Of a stretch of 64,000 bases of DNA, positions 51,552 through 60,810 are shown in pieces; within the stretch, counting starts at the first letter, position 1; every line of letters starts with the position of its first letter. This DNA is from Alkaliphilus serpentinus (GTDB lineage: Bacteria; Bacillota; Clostridia; Peptostreptococcales; Natronincolaceae). The stretch spans positions 1 to 64,000 of the forward strand of contig NZ_WBZB01000004.1 in the NCBI RefSeq assembly GCF_009017255.1. The letters run 5' to 3'. The notes beneath the pieces were generated by a model. That model did not search any database and was not told the origin of the DNA. It was given only the letters and a program-made list of their open reading frames with translations. Made by a program: the position numbers and the translations under genes.

Positions 51552-53615
51552 TTACATTCCTCCATCTACACTAAAGCCTTCAAATTGCAGTTGTAACTTC
51601 TTCTTTAGCTGGGGATATTGCTCTAAGGTTAGCTTCGGATCTTCTTTTAATAACTTAGCAACTTGTTTTTCTGCAGTTTTTAAGATCTTAACATGCTTAA
51701 ATATATTGGCAATTTTTAGCTCTGGTAGGCCATGCTGTCTTGTTCCAAAAAATTCTCCAGGGCCCCTTAAGGCAAGATCCTTCTCTGAAATAATAAAACC
51801 ATCATTGGTTTCCACCATGGTTTTCATTCTTTCCCTAGCAATTGGATTTTTACCCTTATTGATTAATATACAATAGGATTGGTGGATGCCCCTGCCTACA
51901 CGTCCCCGCAGCTGATGAAGTTGAGCCAAACCAAAGCGTTCAGCATTAACCACCAGCATAATATTTGCATTGGGGACATTCACTCCAACCTCTATTACTG
52001 TAGTCGAAACCAAAACTTGAATATTTCCTGCCTTGAAGTCTGCCATGATAGCCTCCTTTTCTTGGGGCTTCATCTTACCATGGAGGAGGGCCACTGAGTA
52101 ATCCTGAAAAACTGAATGAGCTAATACTTCAGCTGTTTCAACCGCCGATTGGGCTTCTATGCTTTCCGACTCCTCCACCAATGGGCATACGATATAGGCT
52201 TGTCTTCCTTCTTTCAATTGCTTTTTAACAAAATTATATACTTTTTCTTCTTTATTTTCTCCAGCTTCATAGGTTTTTATTTCCTTCCTACCTGGTGGCA
52301 GCTGATCTATAATGGAAATATCTAAATCCCCATATAGTATCAATGCAAGGGTTCTGGGAATGGGAGTAGCAGTCATAACCAGAATGTGGGGATTAATCCC
52401 CTTATTGGCTAAAGTGGCTCGTTGCCTAACACCAAAACGGTGCTGTTCATCGGTTATTACTAAACCCAGATGTTTAAATTCTACATTCTCTTGGATAACT
52501 GCATGGGTACCTACAACAATATCAATTTCTCCCGACTTAAGACCTTGAAGTACTGCATCCTTTTTACCCTTGGTTAAGCTACCCACCAATAGGGCAATTC
52601 TTACTCCAAGGGGGCCTAAAAGCTCTGTTAAGCTCTCATAATGCTGCTGGGCCAAAATCTCAGTAGGGGCCATCATGGTTCCCTGACAATTATTTAATAC
52701 CGCTAAATATAATGCGATAATGGCTACAATGGTCTTACCAGACCCCACATCACCCTGAACCAAACGATTCATCGGGGTTGTCTTCTTCAAATCCACCAAT
52801 ATTTCCCTCAAGGTCCTATCCTGTGCCTCTGTTAATTGAAAGGGCAATTTTGTCATAAGTTGATTCAGACCATCCTCCACCATAAAAGGAGTAGCATTCT
52901 TATTTTTGCTTAAATTCTTCTTTATGGAGGCAAGGGATAATTGCAGTAGAAAGAATTCATCAAAAATCAATCTATATTTAGCGATCTTCAGCTGTCTTTC
53001 ATCTTCTGGAAAATGAATACCTTTAAGGGCGAAGGCTAAATCACAAAGCTTATTTTCCCTTCTTATGATCTCTGGTAAGAATTCTTCTATTAAATTCATT
53101 CCAAAGGGTAGCAGATGTTTTTGTAGCTTCACCAATTGATTTTGCTTAATACCTTCAGTTGATGGATAGATGGGCATGATTTTATCCACACCTTCCTCTT
53201 GGGTTTCCTCTATGGTAGAGTAAATCGGATTAACCATTTCTAAGCCATGGAGACCTCTTTTAACTTCACCATTGACCATTAGGGACATACCAGCCTTAAA
53301 CTGATTTTTAAGATAGGCCATATTAAAAAAGGTTATAAAAATCCTACCTGTTTCATCCTTCAATGGAAATTGAATAATGGTCATTCTTCTACGGCTTTTA
53401 ATAACTCTAGATGAGGCAACAACCTGACCATAAACTGTCACCTTTTCTCCTGGTATCAGCTGGTTTATTTTCTTAATCCTTCGCCGATCATCATAATCTC
53501 GAGGAAAATGATAAAGCATATCCATTAAAGTATGTATATTTAATTTTTTTAAATTTTCTGCAGTTTTAGGACCAACACCCTTTAGGTACTGAATGTTGGT
53601 ATATAATGTATCCAT
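51552..53615 (-). CDS. recG: ATP-dependent DNA helicase RecG
   Basis: RecG remodels stalled replication forks and branched DNA. The 687-residue protein has the N-terminal wedge/OB domain (LKGVGPKTAENLKKLNIHTL, then a beta barrel about 55-150) and helicase motifs: Walker A VQGDVGSGKT, DEQH as TDEQHRFGVRQR, MTATPIPRTL, and the C-terminal QLRGRVGRG with the TRG motif region EFFGTRQHG. Length is normal. Confidence 0.97.
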   Translation of the reverse strand: MDTLYTNIQYLKGVGPKTAENLKKLNIHTLMDMLYHFPRDYDDRRRIKKINQLIPGEKVTVYGQVVASSRVIKSRRRMTIIQFPLKDETGRIFITFFNMAYLKNQFKAGMSLMVNGEVKRGLHGLEMVNPIYSTIEETQEEGVDKIMPIYPSTEGIKQNQLVKLQKHLLPFGMNLIEEFLPEIIRRENKLCDLAFALKGIHFPEDERQLKIAKYRLIFDEFFLLQLSLASIKKNLSKNKNATPFMVEDGLNQLMTKLPFQLTEAQDRTLREILVDLKKTTPMNRLVQGDVGSGKTIVAIIALYLAVLNNCQGTMMAPTEILAQQHYESLTELLGPLGVRIALLVGSLTKGKKDAVLQGLKSGEIDIVVGTHAVIQENVEFKHLGLVITDEQHRFGVRQRATLANKGINPHILVMTATPIPRTLALILYGDLDISIIDQLPPGRKEIKTYEAGENKEEKVYNFVKKQLKEGRQAYIVCPLVEESESIEAQSAVETAEVLAHSVFQDYSVALLHGKMKPQEKEAIMADFKAGNIQVLVSTTVIEVGVNVPNANIMLVVNAERFGLAQLHQLRGRVGRGIHQSYCILINKGKNPIARERMKTMVETNDGFIISEKDLALRGPGEFFGTRQHGLPELKIANIFKHVKILKTAEKQVAKLLKEDPKLTLEQYPQLKKKLQLQFEGFSVDGGM

Positions 53616-53645
53616 TCCTTAACCCCCAATTACATCACATAGATA

Positions 53646-53682
53646 TATTAAAAACGAAACAGCTAAGCTGTTTCGTTTAGAT
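53646..53682 (-). terminator. terminator of the yloU-fakA operon
   Basis: A perfect stem AACGAAACAGCTTAGCTGTTTCGTT followed by T residues on the minus strand lies directly after the fakA stop, before recG. Confidence 0.88.
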
Positions 53683-53683
53683 T

Positions 53684-55300
53684 TTATTCAATAGAGAAAA
53701 TGTAGTAATATAGTGGTTGACCTCCATAATACACTTCAATATCGCAATGGGAATACAGCTCTTCAAGCTCCTCAGCCAATTGCTGGGCTTCTTCTTCCTT
53801 CAAATCCTGACCATAAAATAGGGTAATCATTCCATGATCTTCAGTTACGATTTTATCAAGTAGCTCTAAGGAAACACTTTTAATGTCCGCCCCTACAGCT
53901 TTTATCTCACTATCCCCTATACCAAGAATGTCTCCCGTCTTTATTGCAACATCATTATAGCTGGTATCCCTTACGGCATAGGTAACTTGACCGGTTGCTA
54001 CATTCTTAATGGCTTCTTCCATTTCCTCTTGATTTTCTTCAGGAGAAAGCTCCATGTTGAAGACCAACATCGCGGAAACTCCCTGTGGTACAGATTTGGT
54101 AGGAATCACTATTACATTTTTAGAGGATATAAGCTTGGCTTGATTTGCTGCCATTATGATATTACTGTTATTGGGATATATAAAGATGGTATCAGCATCT
54201 ATCTCCTCTAGGGCCTTTATAAAATCCTCTGTACTAGGATTCATCGTTTGGCCACCCTCAATAACATAATCTATACCAAAGTCTTTAAATATTTTTGTAA
54301 GGCCTTCCCCCATAGTAACGGTTATCATACCGTAGGGTTTCTTAATTTTGGGCTTTGGAAGGGATATCTCCTCCACCACCTCTTGGCGATGCTGTAGCTT
54401 CATATTATCAATTTTTATATCGGATAAATAACCCATATTAAGGCCTTCTTCAAGAACCTTTCCAGGATTATTGGTATGAATATGAACCTTAACGATATTT
54501 TCATTACCAACCACCAATAAAGAATCTCCATATGGCTCTAGGGTACTCCTGAACTCTTCTGTATCTACATTAGTGGCGTTAATCATAAACTCTGTACAGT
54601 AGGAGTATAACAGCTCCCCTGTATGATCATCTTCATAATTTAAAATTGCATTTAGGATTTCTTCATCTTCAACATCAGAAATATTCCCAGTTAAAGCACC
54701 TAATGCTCCTATGTATATATAAACTAAGCCTTTCCCGCCAGAATCAACAACTCCAGCTTCTTTTAATACCTTTAGCATATCTGGGGTTCTGCTTAGAGTA
54801 TCTTCAGCCTGCTCTATTACCTTTTCAATAAAGGAAGCAATATTTTTTTCTTTTCTGGCAAGCTCCATGGCCCTTTCAGCGCTTTCTCTTGCCACCGTAA
54901 GGATAGTGCCCTCTACAGGCTTCATAACGGCCTTATAGGCTGTATCTGAGCCTGATTTTAATGCTATAGCTATATCCCTTGTGGTGAGCTTGGCTTTCCC
55001 CTTCACACCCTTGGCAAATCCTCTAAAAAGCTGGGATAATATTACACCAGAATTACCCCTGGCCCCCATTAAGGAACCATTGGCAAGGGCATTGGCAATA
55101 TCTTCAATAGTATTAGATTTGCAGTTTTTCACTTCTCTAACAGCAGATTGCATTGTCAAGGCCATATTGGTTCCAGTATCACCGTCTGGCACCGGAAATA
55201 CGTTCAGGGCATTCACTAATTGCTTATTCTTTTCTAAAGAATTTGCCCCTTCAATTATCATATTCTTTAAAAGTTGTTCATCTATATGTTCTATTATCAA
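53684..55300 (-). CDS. fakA: fatty acid kinase subunit FakA (DAK2-domain protein, YloV)
   Basis: FakA phosphorylates fatty acids bound to a FakB partner, feeding external fatty acids into phospholipids. The 538-residue protein has an N-terminal DAK2/DhaL kinase domain (NVFPVPDGDTGTNMALTM near 30-47, GARGNSGVILSQLFRG near 78-93, DSGGKGLVYI) and a C-terminal DegV-like portion (about 310-538) in the FakA order. No FakB is in the window. It follows yloU by 17 bases. Confidence 0.93.
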   Translation of the reverse strand: MIIEHIDEQLLKNMIIEGANSLEKNKQLVNALNVFPVPDGDTGTNMALTMQSAVREVKNCKSNTIEDIANALANGSLMGARGNSGVILSQLFRGFAKGVKGKAKLTTRDIAIALKSGSDTAYKAVMKPVEGTILTVARESAERAMELARKEKNIASFIEKVIEQAEDTLSRTPDMLKVLKEAGVVDSGGKGLVYIYIGALGALTGNISDVEDEEILNAILNYEDDHTGELLYSYCTEFMINATNVDTEEFRSTLEPYGDSLLVVGNENIVKVHIHTNNPGKVLEEGLNMGYLSDIKIDNMKLQHRQEVVEEISLPKPKIKKPYGMITVTMGEGLTKIFKDFGIDYVIEGGQTMNPSTEDFIKALEEIDADTIFIYPNNSNIIMAANQAKLISSKNVIVIPTKSVPQGVSAMLVFNMELSPEENQEEMEEAIKNVATGQVTYAVRDTSYNDVAIKTGDILGIGDSEIKAVGADIKSVSLELLDKIVTEDHGMITLFYGQDLKEEEAQQLAEELEELYSHCDIEVYYGGQPLYYYIFSIE

Positions 55301-55317
55301 CCCTAGTACCTCCTTAG

Positions 55318-55674
55318 CTACTTTTCTACTCGAACGCCTTGAACATTTATATTAACCTTTTTAACATGCATACCTGTCAAGTGCTCTATGTTGTATTTTA
55401 CCTTTTCAATTATATTATTTGCAACAACAGATATCCGTGTTCCAAATTCCACAATAACAAAGAGGTCAATAATAATTGTATCATTCTCAGTTTGTACCTT
55501 AACACCCTTGCTTAATTGCTCTCTTTTTATAAGTTCTACTAATCCACCTGCTGCTGATTTAGCTGCCATACCCACCAAACCATAGCATTCCATGGCTGAT
55601 ATACCTGCTATAGATGCAAGAACCTGATCATCTATAATGATTGTTCCAAATTCATTTGAAAGTTTTCCTGGCAT
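55318..55674 (-). CDS. yloU: Asp23/YloU-family protein
   Basis: This 118-residue alkaline-shock (Asp23) family protein shows GTIIIDDQVLASIAGISAMECYGLVGM near 10-36, an acidic beta strand, and VKYNIEHLTGMHVKKVNINVQGVRV at the end. Family members form membrane-associated assemblies linked to envelope stress. The order yloU-fakA and the divergent rpmB match Bacillus. Confidence 0.93.
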   Translation of the reverse strand: MPGKLSNEFGTIIIDDQVLASIAGISAMECYGLVGMAAKSAAGGLVELIKREQLSKGVKVQTENDTIIIDLFVIVEFGTRISVVANNIIEKVKYNIEHLTGMHVKKVNINVQGVRVEK

Positions 55675-55891
55675 GAATAACCCTCCTTAGATTTCTATTT
55701 ATTCCCTTATACATTGTTATTCTTTATTATTACCACTTTAGGGTTGCCATCATCAAATTGTATAAGATTATTTGTATATGAATATTGTATATGAAATATC
55801 CAAATTGTTCAACTAAAAAGCAACAATGAAACCCCTCACTGATTTTTTTTCTATTTTTTTTGTAGGATTAGGAATAATATCAATATAAATA

Positions 55892-55920
55892 TTGCAAAAA
55901 TATCATCATTGTGATAATAT
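55892..55920 (+). promoter_or_regulatory. probable sigma-A promoter for rpmB
   Basis: TTGCAA (55892-55897) and TAATAT (55915-55920) are separated by 17 bases and lie about 40 bases before the rpmB ATG. Both boxes match the consensus at four of six positions. Confidence 0.5.
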
Positions 55921-55962
55921 TATTATGTTTTTAAGTTGCCCTTGATTGAAGGAGGTGTTATC

Positions 55963-56154
55963 ATGGCAAAGGTTTGTGATGTATGTGGAAAGGGAAAAGT
56001 TTTTGGAAGTCAGGTGAGCCACTCTAACCGACACTCAAAAAGAACTTGGAGCCCTAACTTAAGAAGAGTAAAAGCTATAGTTAACGGTACACCAAGAAGA
56101 ATTAGTGTATGTGCAAGATGTTTAAGAGCTGGAAAAGTTGAAAGAGCTTTATAA
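55963..56154 (+). CDS. rpmB: large-subunit ribosomal protein L28
   Basis: The 63-residue protein is the zinc-binding form of L28: CDVCGKG near the start and CARCLRAG near the end give four cysteines, with the conserved VSHSNRHSKRTWSPNLRRVK between. I chose the ATG at 55963, eight bases after GAAGGAGG, over an upstream in-frame TTG. It is transcribed away from yloU. Confidence 0.97.
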   Translation: MAKVCDVCGKGKVFGSQVSHSNRHSKRTWSPNLRRVKAIVNGTPRRISVCARCLRAGKVERAL

Positions 56155-56172
56155 TTAAATTTTCACCATGAT

Positions 56173-56203
56173 ATAAAAGCCACCATAAGGTAGGCTTTTT
56201 ATA
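56173..56203 (+). terminator. rpmB terminator
   Basis: AAAAGCC and GGCTTTTT pair around a loop of about ten bases, followed by T-rich sequence, about 18 bases after the rpmB stop. It overlaps the end of the small minus-strand gene. Confidence 0.7.
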
Positions 56204-56205
56204 TT

Positions 56206-56367
56206 TTATAGCTTAAATATAATGATTCCAACTAAAATAAAACCACATCCAAACATGAAAATCCATGCTTTAAAGGGTATTACATAAATCATGATACATA
56301 TACCAATAACACAGCATATTAAGCCCATAAGATTTCCTAATGAAAAGCTTCGTCTTCTTTTATACAT
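56206..56367 (-). CDS. small membrane protein in the spoVM position
   Basis: A 53-residue frame begins at an ATG with AGGTG five bases upstream. It encodes a basic start (MYKRRRSF) followed by two hydrophobic helices split by a PFKAW turn. It lies between the thiN terminator and rpmB, exactly where Bacillus has the 26-residue spore coat anchor spoVM. It does not resemble SpoVM, which is one amphipathic helix. I do not recognise a family; membrane location is the only firm inference. Confidence 0.6.
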   Translation of the reverse strand: MYKRRRSFSLGNLMGLICCVIGICIMIYVIPFKAWIFMFGCGFILVGIIIFKL

Positions 56368-56415
56368 AAGTTCACCTACTTTTAATGCTTCTTGTATTTA
56401 TCATATGCTGAAAGT

Positions 56416-56453
56416 AAAAAAGTGCCACTATTTTTTATCAATGTGGCACCTTT
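56416..56453 (-). terminator. terminator of the rsmB-thiN operon
   Basis: A strong hairpin (AAAGGTGCCAC pairing with GTGGCACTTTT) followed by a T run on the minus strand lies about 11 bases after the thiN stop. Confidence 0.88.
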
Positions 56454-56463
56454 ACCTATTCCT

Positions 56464-57105
56464 TTAATCTTCTTCACTGCTTTGGAAAACCAATAGTACC
56501 CCCTCCGATAATTGAATACTTCCCTTTTCTCCCTTTATCATATTACTGACTCCTATGGAAGCCCCCATGGTAATATCGTAGTTGTTAAGGGGATACTCCA
56601 TTCCCTTTAGGGTAACACCCTTTACCAATGAAGTTATTGGGATTATTGAAAGGGTTTTGCCATTTATTCTATCCAACTCTAAAAAACTTGAAGTAATAGT
56701 AACTCGATTGGTTTCATTTAAAATAACCCCTTCAATTCCGCTGTTTAGAATTTTGTAAAGGAGAAGCATATTGCTTATGCTATGATCCCATCTAGAACCA
56801 ACCCCACCTACAATGGTTATAAGCTGGGGCTTTAGCTCCATGGCATAATCAATAGCCAGCTCTGTATCGGTAAAATTCTTTCTTGCAGGATATTCATAAA
56901 TCTCTACATGGTGATTTTTCATCCATTGCAAATCTCTTTCATCTATAGAATCAAAATCCCCCATTAAAATATCAGGCTTTATATTTAATAGACGCAAATA
57001 CTTCGCTGCACCATCAGCGCAAATAACATAGTTGTGATTAGAAAGTAATTCTTCTAAAAACTTTAAATCGCCTATTTCTCCATTAGCAATAATTAATACC
57101 CGCAT
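56464..57105 (-). CDS. thiN: thiamine pyrophosphokinase
   Basis: This enzyme turns thiamine into thiamine diphosphate with ATP. The 213-residue protein has the family motifs ICADGAAKYLRLLNIKPDILMGDFDSI, KNFTDTELAIDYA and GGVGSRWDHSISNMLLL, then a C-terminal beta domain. It follows rpe by 20 bases and ends the long rsmB-to-thiN operon. Confidence 0.95.
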   Translation of the reverse strand: MRVLIIANGEIGDLKFLEELLSNHNYVICADGAAKYLRLLNIKPDILMGDFDSIDERDLQWMKNHHVEIYEYPARKNFTDTELAIDYAMELKPQLITIVGGVGSRWDHSISNMLLLYKILNSGIEGVILNETNRVTITSSFLELDRINGKTLSIIPITSLVKGVTLKGMEYPLNNYDITMGASIGVSNMIKGEKGSIQLSEGVLLVFQSSEED

Positions 57106-57125
57106 CGATTTCCTCCATCATTCTA

Positions 57126-57782
57126 TTAGTCAAGGGCGTTTCTTTTTAAGGTATCCACTGCGGTTTTTATATCACCACTGTTAAAAATTGCACTACCAGC
57201 AACTATAATATTTGCCCCTGCCTTCACAACCTCCTGAATATTATCAGCCTTAATACCACCATCCACTTGAATATCTATATTCAGGCCTCTTGTTGTGATA
57301 AGTTCCTTTAAAGCTTTTATTTTGGGAAGGGTTGAAGGGATAAAGCCTTGCCCACCGAAGCCTGGATTAACCGTCATTAACAATACCATGTCTAAATCCT
57401 CTAAAACATATTCCAATACATTAAGAGGCGTTGCTGGATTAAGGGAAATGGCAGCCTTTACCCCATGGGATTTTATGAATTGAAGGGTTCGATGAAGATG
57501 AACTACAGCTTCACTATGAACTGTTATAATATCCGCTCCAGCCTTCACAAAATCCTTTATATATTGATCTGGATTTTCAATCATCAGATGAACATCGAAG
57601 GGTAGTTGGGTTTTACCCTTTAAGCTCTCCACCACCAATGGTCCAATTGTGATATTGGGAACGAAATGTCCATCCATAACATCAATGTGAAGTAGATGAC
57701 AGCCTGCTTCCTCTACCTTTTTAACATCCTCCAGCAGCCTAGAAAAATCTGCCGATAGAATAGATGGTGCTAATTTTATCAT
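57126..57782 (-). CDS. rpe: ribulose-phosphate 3-epimerase
   Basis: Rpe interconverts ribulose 5-phosphate and xylulose 5-phosphate. The 218-residue TIM barrel has [30 protein letters not shown] (metal-binding His/Asp), [19 protein letters not shown] and the phosphate site [10 protein letters not shown]. The ATG at 57782 follows an AAGGA site by nine bases and is better than the upstream GTG. Confidence 0.96.
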   Translation of the reverse strand: MIKLAPSILSADFSRLLEDVKKVEEAGCHLLHIDVMDGHFVPNITIGPLVVESLKGKTQLPFDVHLMIENPDQYIKDFVKAGADIITVHSEAVVHLHRTLQFIKSHGVKAAISLNPATPLNVLEYVLEDLDMVLLMTVNPGFGGQGFIPSTLPKIKALKELITTRGLNIDIQVDGGIKADNIQEVVKAGANIIVAGSAIFNSGDIKTAVDTLKRNALD

Positions 57783-57897
57783 TTTATTATCATCCTTTCC
57801 CTCCACTCAAGGTGTAAATAGAACATCATATGTGCTTTTTATTGAATATTGTACATAGGCTTGGTATTAACATTCCATTTTCAATTGTCAAGTAAGA

Positions 57898-58776
57898 TTA
57901 ATACTTCCTATTTCCTCGTATCTCTTCCAATAGCTGCAAATAGCTTTCATATCTACTTTCACTGATTTCTCCAATACTAACAGCCTCTTTTATTCCACAT
58001 TGGGGCTCCTTTTCGTGGAGGCAAGAGGTAAATTTGCATTCCTCACTGGGCTTTAAAAATTCCGGGAAGTAGTGGGTAAGCTGTAACTCTCCAGTGAAAT
58101 CCATCCGTAGATTGCTAAATCCAGGAGTATCTACTACCCATCCCTTTTGATCTAGGGGGATTAGCTCCACATGCCTTGTAGTATGTTTTCCTCTCTCTGT
58201 CTTATTACTAACCTCTCCTGTTTGCAGATGAATATTGGACTGTACATGATTTAATAATGAAGATTTCCCTACACCCGATGGTCCTGCCACCACAGAGACC
58301 CTTTCAGCTAAAGCCTGTCTTAAATCATCAAGACTTATGGGATGATCCTTACTGGTTGTGATTACCTTATAGCCCACTCTACTATAAATATCTAACATCC
58401 ACTGATATTCCTCCAAAGGAAGAAGATCTATTTTATTAAAGCAAATGACAATATCCAAGTCTTCTTTTTCAGCAAGAATTAAAAAACGATCTAATAAAGA
58501 AAGATTGGGGTCTGGTTGAGTTACTGCAAAAACTACAATTACTTGATCTACATTGGCGACTGGTGGACGAAAGAGCATATTTCTTCTAGGTTTAATTTCT
58601 TCAATTACGCCTTTTTTCTCTTCTACATCTAAAACCGTAAAAAACACATAATCGCCTACCATAGGAGTTAAGTTGTTTTTTCTAAAGATTCCCCTTGCCT
58701 TACACTCAAATAACCCTTCTTCTGAATCAATGTAATAAAAACCGCCAATCCCTTTTATGATCCTGCCTTCCCTCAT
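57898..58776 (-). CDS. rsgA: ribosome small-subunit GTPase RsgA
   Basis: RsgA helps finish the 30S subunit. The 292-residue protein shows the circularly permuted GTPase order: NKID first (CFNKIDLLP), then P-loop GPSGVGKSSLLN, then DTPGF. An N-terminal OB fold and a C-terminal zinc site (CKFTSCLHEKEPQC) are present. It follows prkC by ten bases, the standard order in Firmicutes. Confidence 0.96.
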   Translation of the reverse strand: MREGRIIKGIGGFYYIDSEEGLFECKARGIFRKNNLTPMVGDYVFFTVLDVEEKKGVIEEIKPRRNMLFRPPVANVDQVIVVFAVTQPDPNLSLLDRFLILAEKEDLDIVICFNKIDLLPLEEYQWMLDIYSRVGYKVITTSKDHPISLDDLRQALAERVSVVAGPSGVGKSSLLNHVQSNIHLQTGEVSNKTERGKHTTRHVELIPLDQKGWVVDTPGFSNLRMDFTGELQLTHYFPEFLKPSEECKFTSCLHEKEPQCGIKEAVSIGEISESRYESYLQLLEEIRGNRKY

Positions 58777-58786
58777 TTAATTCCTC

Positions 58787-60805
58787 CTAAAAAGTTATTT
58801 CTATGGTGTCATAAAGATTCCCATTTACATATATTTCAAAGGTCTGTTGTCCCGAACTCCTGACTTCTAAATTAACATCTCTTCCATCCTTAGATATGTC
58901 TCGGGTTATGGTTTCAATTCTGACTCTACCATTGTTGGTCAACTGAAAAATTTCGATATCCACGATTCCAGAATAGCCATCCAACTTGAAATAGATAGGT
59001 CTTGTGGATATTGGCACACCGGTATTTGTATCATCTTCTCCATCTTCGTCATCTCCAGGTTGTGGATCTTCATCATTACCTTCACCATCTCCAGGTTGAG
59101 GTTGGGGTTCTTCACCAGCCTCAGGCCCTAAGCTAACTACAAGGTCTACTTCGCTATTTTCTAAGGTTTCTGTTTGAGGCTGTATACTCTGTTCAATAAT
59201 CAATCCTACCTCTACTTCACTGTTTTCTCTTGAGACAGTACCAATAGATATTCCTAAAGGTTTTAAAGTTGCTTCAGCGCTTTCAAGGGTTGATCCTATT
59301 AAACTGGGCATAAGGATGGTAGCCAGTTCTTTCCCTTTACTAACAACATAATTTACCTCAGAATTCTCTGGAATCTCCAAACCTGCCCTTGGGTTTTGAT
59401 CAATTATCACACCTATTGGCAAGTCACTGAAATCTTCAGTTACCTCACCTTCCTCTAGATTGGCCTCCTTCAATAGCAATTTTGCATCAAAGCCATTTTG
59501 GTTTATCAAGTTAGGTACTTTTACCAAACGGCTGCCAGCACTAACGGATACATTAATGGTTTGTCCCTTTTTCACCTTCATACCAGCAGAAGGACTTTGA
59601 CTTCTTACATGATTAACAGGAACCTCACTGTCAAATCTTTCAGTAATATGAATATTTAGTTCTAATTCCTCTATTATGGTTTTAGCCTCATCAATATCCT
59701 TACCCACCAGTGGTGGTACCTCTACATCATCGGTTTTCAACCAGCTACCTGCATAGAAGAAGGCCGTTACACCAATAGCTGCCATTAAAGCAAGGAGGAT
59801 TGCAATCGTTACTAACCATTTACTTAGCTTCTTTTCCTTTACCGGCGGCTCTTTTCTTCTAGATTTATGGGTTACCCTTTCAGCCTTATCCCTAACAGTT
59901 TTACCATACATATCCTCACTAATTACAGGTATCACCTGAGTAGGGGAATCCGTCTCACTAATTCGGCTACCAAATACCCTCGTAGATGGATCATTCTTTA
60001 AATGGTTTAAATCGTCAATTAAATCTTGAGCAGTTTGATATCTTGATGACTGTTCCTTCTGCATCAGCTTTAAAATAATTTCCTCTAATCCTGATGGCAG
60101 ATCTTCGATAATCTTTGATGGTTCCTTTGGTTTTTCCTGTATTTGCTTCAATGCAACTGTAATAGGGCTTTCACCCTCAAAGGGCACCTTTCCTGTAGCC
60201 ATTTCATATAAAACGATTCCTAAGGAATAAAGGTCTGACTTTTCATCGGTATAGCCGCCTCTGGCCTGCTCTGGTGAGAAATAATGAACAGATCCTATTA
60301 CACTACCGGCATTGGTAATAGTAGATGAAGTAGCTGCAACAGCAATGCCAAAATCCGTTACCTTAGCCCTACCATCGGCAGTTACCAGAATATTATGGGG
60401 CTTGATATCTCTATGGACTATATGGTTGTTATGGGCGTGCTTTAGTGCATAGGCAATTTGCTTACCGAAATCAATAATCTCATTAAAGCTTAAATGACCC
60501 TTCTCCTTGATGATTTCCTTTAAAGTTTTACCAGCTACATATTCCATTACAATATAATAAATACCTTCATCCTCACCTACATCATAGATATTTACTATAT
60601 TGGGATGGGATAGGCTTGCAGCTGCCTGAGATTCCCTTCTAAATTTATCAAGAAGGTCTTTATCGGCTACAAATTCTGGTCTTAGGATTTTAACAGCAAC
60701 ATATCTATTCAACAAAGTACATTTCGCTTTATAAACAATGGCCATCCCGCCACCACCTATTTTTTCTACGATTTCATAGCGATTACCTAGATTTTTTCCG
60801 ATCAT
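58787..60805 (-). CDS. prkC: PASTA-domain Ser/Thr kinase PrkC
   Basis: PrkC senses muropeptides or lipid II and controls growth, cell wall and spore germination. The 672-residue protein has a cytoplasmic kinase domain (IGGGGMAIVYKA, VAVKIL, HRDIKPHNIL, DFGIA), a juxtamembrane linker, one membrane helix (about 330-352) and three PASTA repeats (about 360-560). Unusually, an acidic Pro/Gly/Asp linker and a further beta-rich domain of about 80 residues follow the PASTA repeats. I chose the ATG at 60805, six bases after AGGTG; a GTG three codons earlier overlaps the prpC stop. Confidence 0.95.
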   Translation of the reverse strand: MIGKNLGNRYEIVEKIGGGGMAIVYKAKCTLLNRYVAVKILRPEFVADKDLLDKFRRESQAAASLSHPNIVNIYDVGEDEGIYYIVMEYVAGKTLKEIIKEKGHLSFNEIIDFGKQIAYALKHAHNNHIVHRDIKPHNILVTADGRAKVTDFGIAVAATSSTITNAGSVIGSVHYFSPEQARGGYTDEKSDLYSLGIVLYEMATGKVPFEGESPITVALKQIQEKPKEPSKIIEDLPSGLEEIILKLMQKEQSSRYQTAQDLIDDLNHLKNDPSTRVFGSRISETDSPTQVIPVISEDMYGKTVRDKAERVTHKSRRKEPPVKEKKLSKWLVTIAILLALMAAIGVTAFFYAGSWLKTDDVEVPPLVGKDIDEAKTIIEELELNIHITERFDSEVPVNHVRSQSPSAGMKVKKGQTINVSVSAGSRLVKVPNLINQNGFDAKLLLKEANLEEGEVTEDFSDLPIGVIIDQNPRAGLEIPENSEVNYVVSKGKELATILMPSLIGSTLESAEATLKPLGISIGTVSRENSEVEVGLIIEQSIQPQTETLENSEVDLVVSLGPEAGEEPQPQPGDGEGNDEDPQPGDDEDGEDDTNTGVPISTRPIYFKLDGYSGIVDIEIFQLTNNGRVRIETITRDISKDGRDVNLEVRSSGQQTFEIYVNGNLYDTIEITF

Positions 60806-60810
60806 TATCT

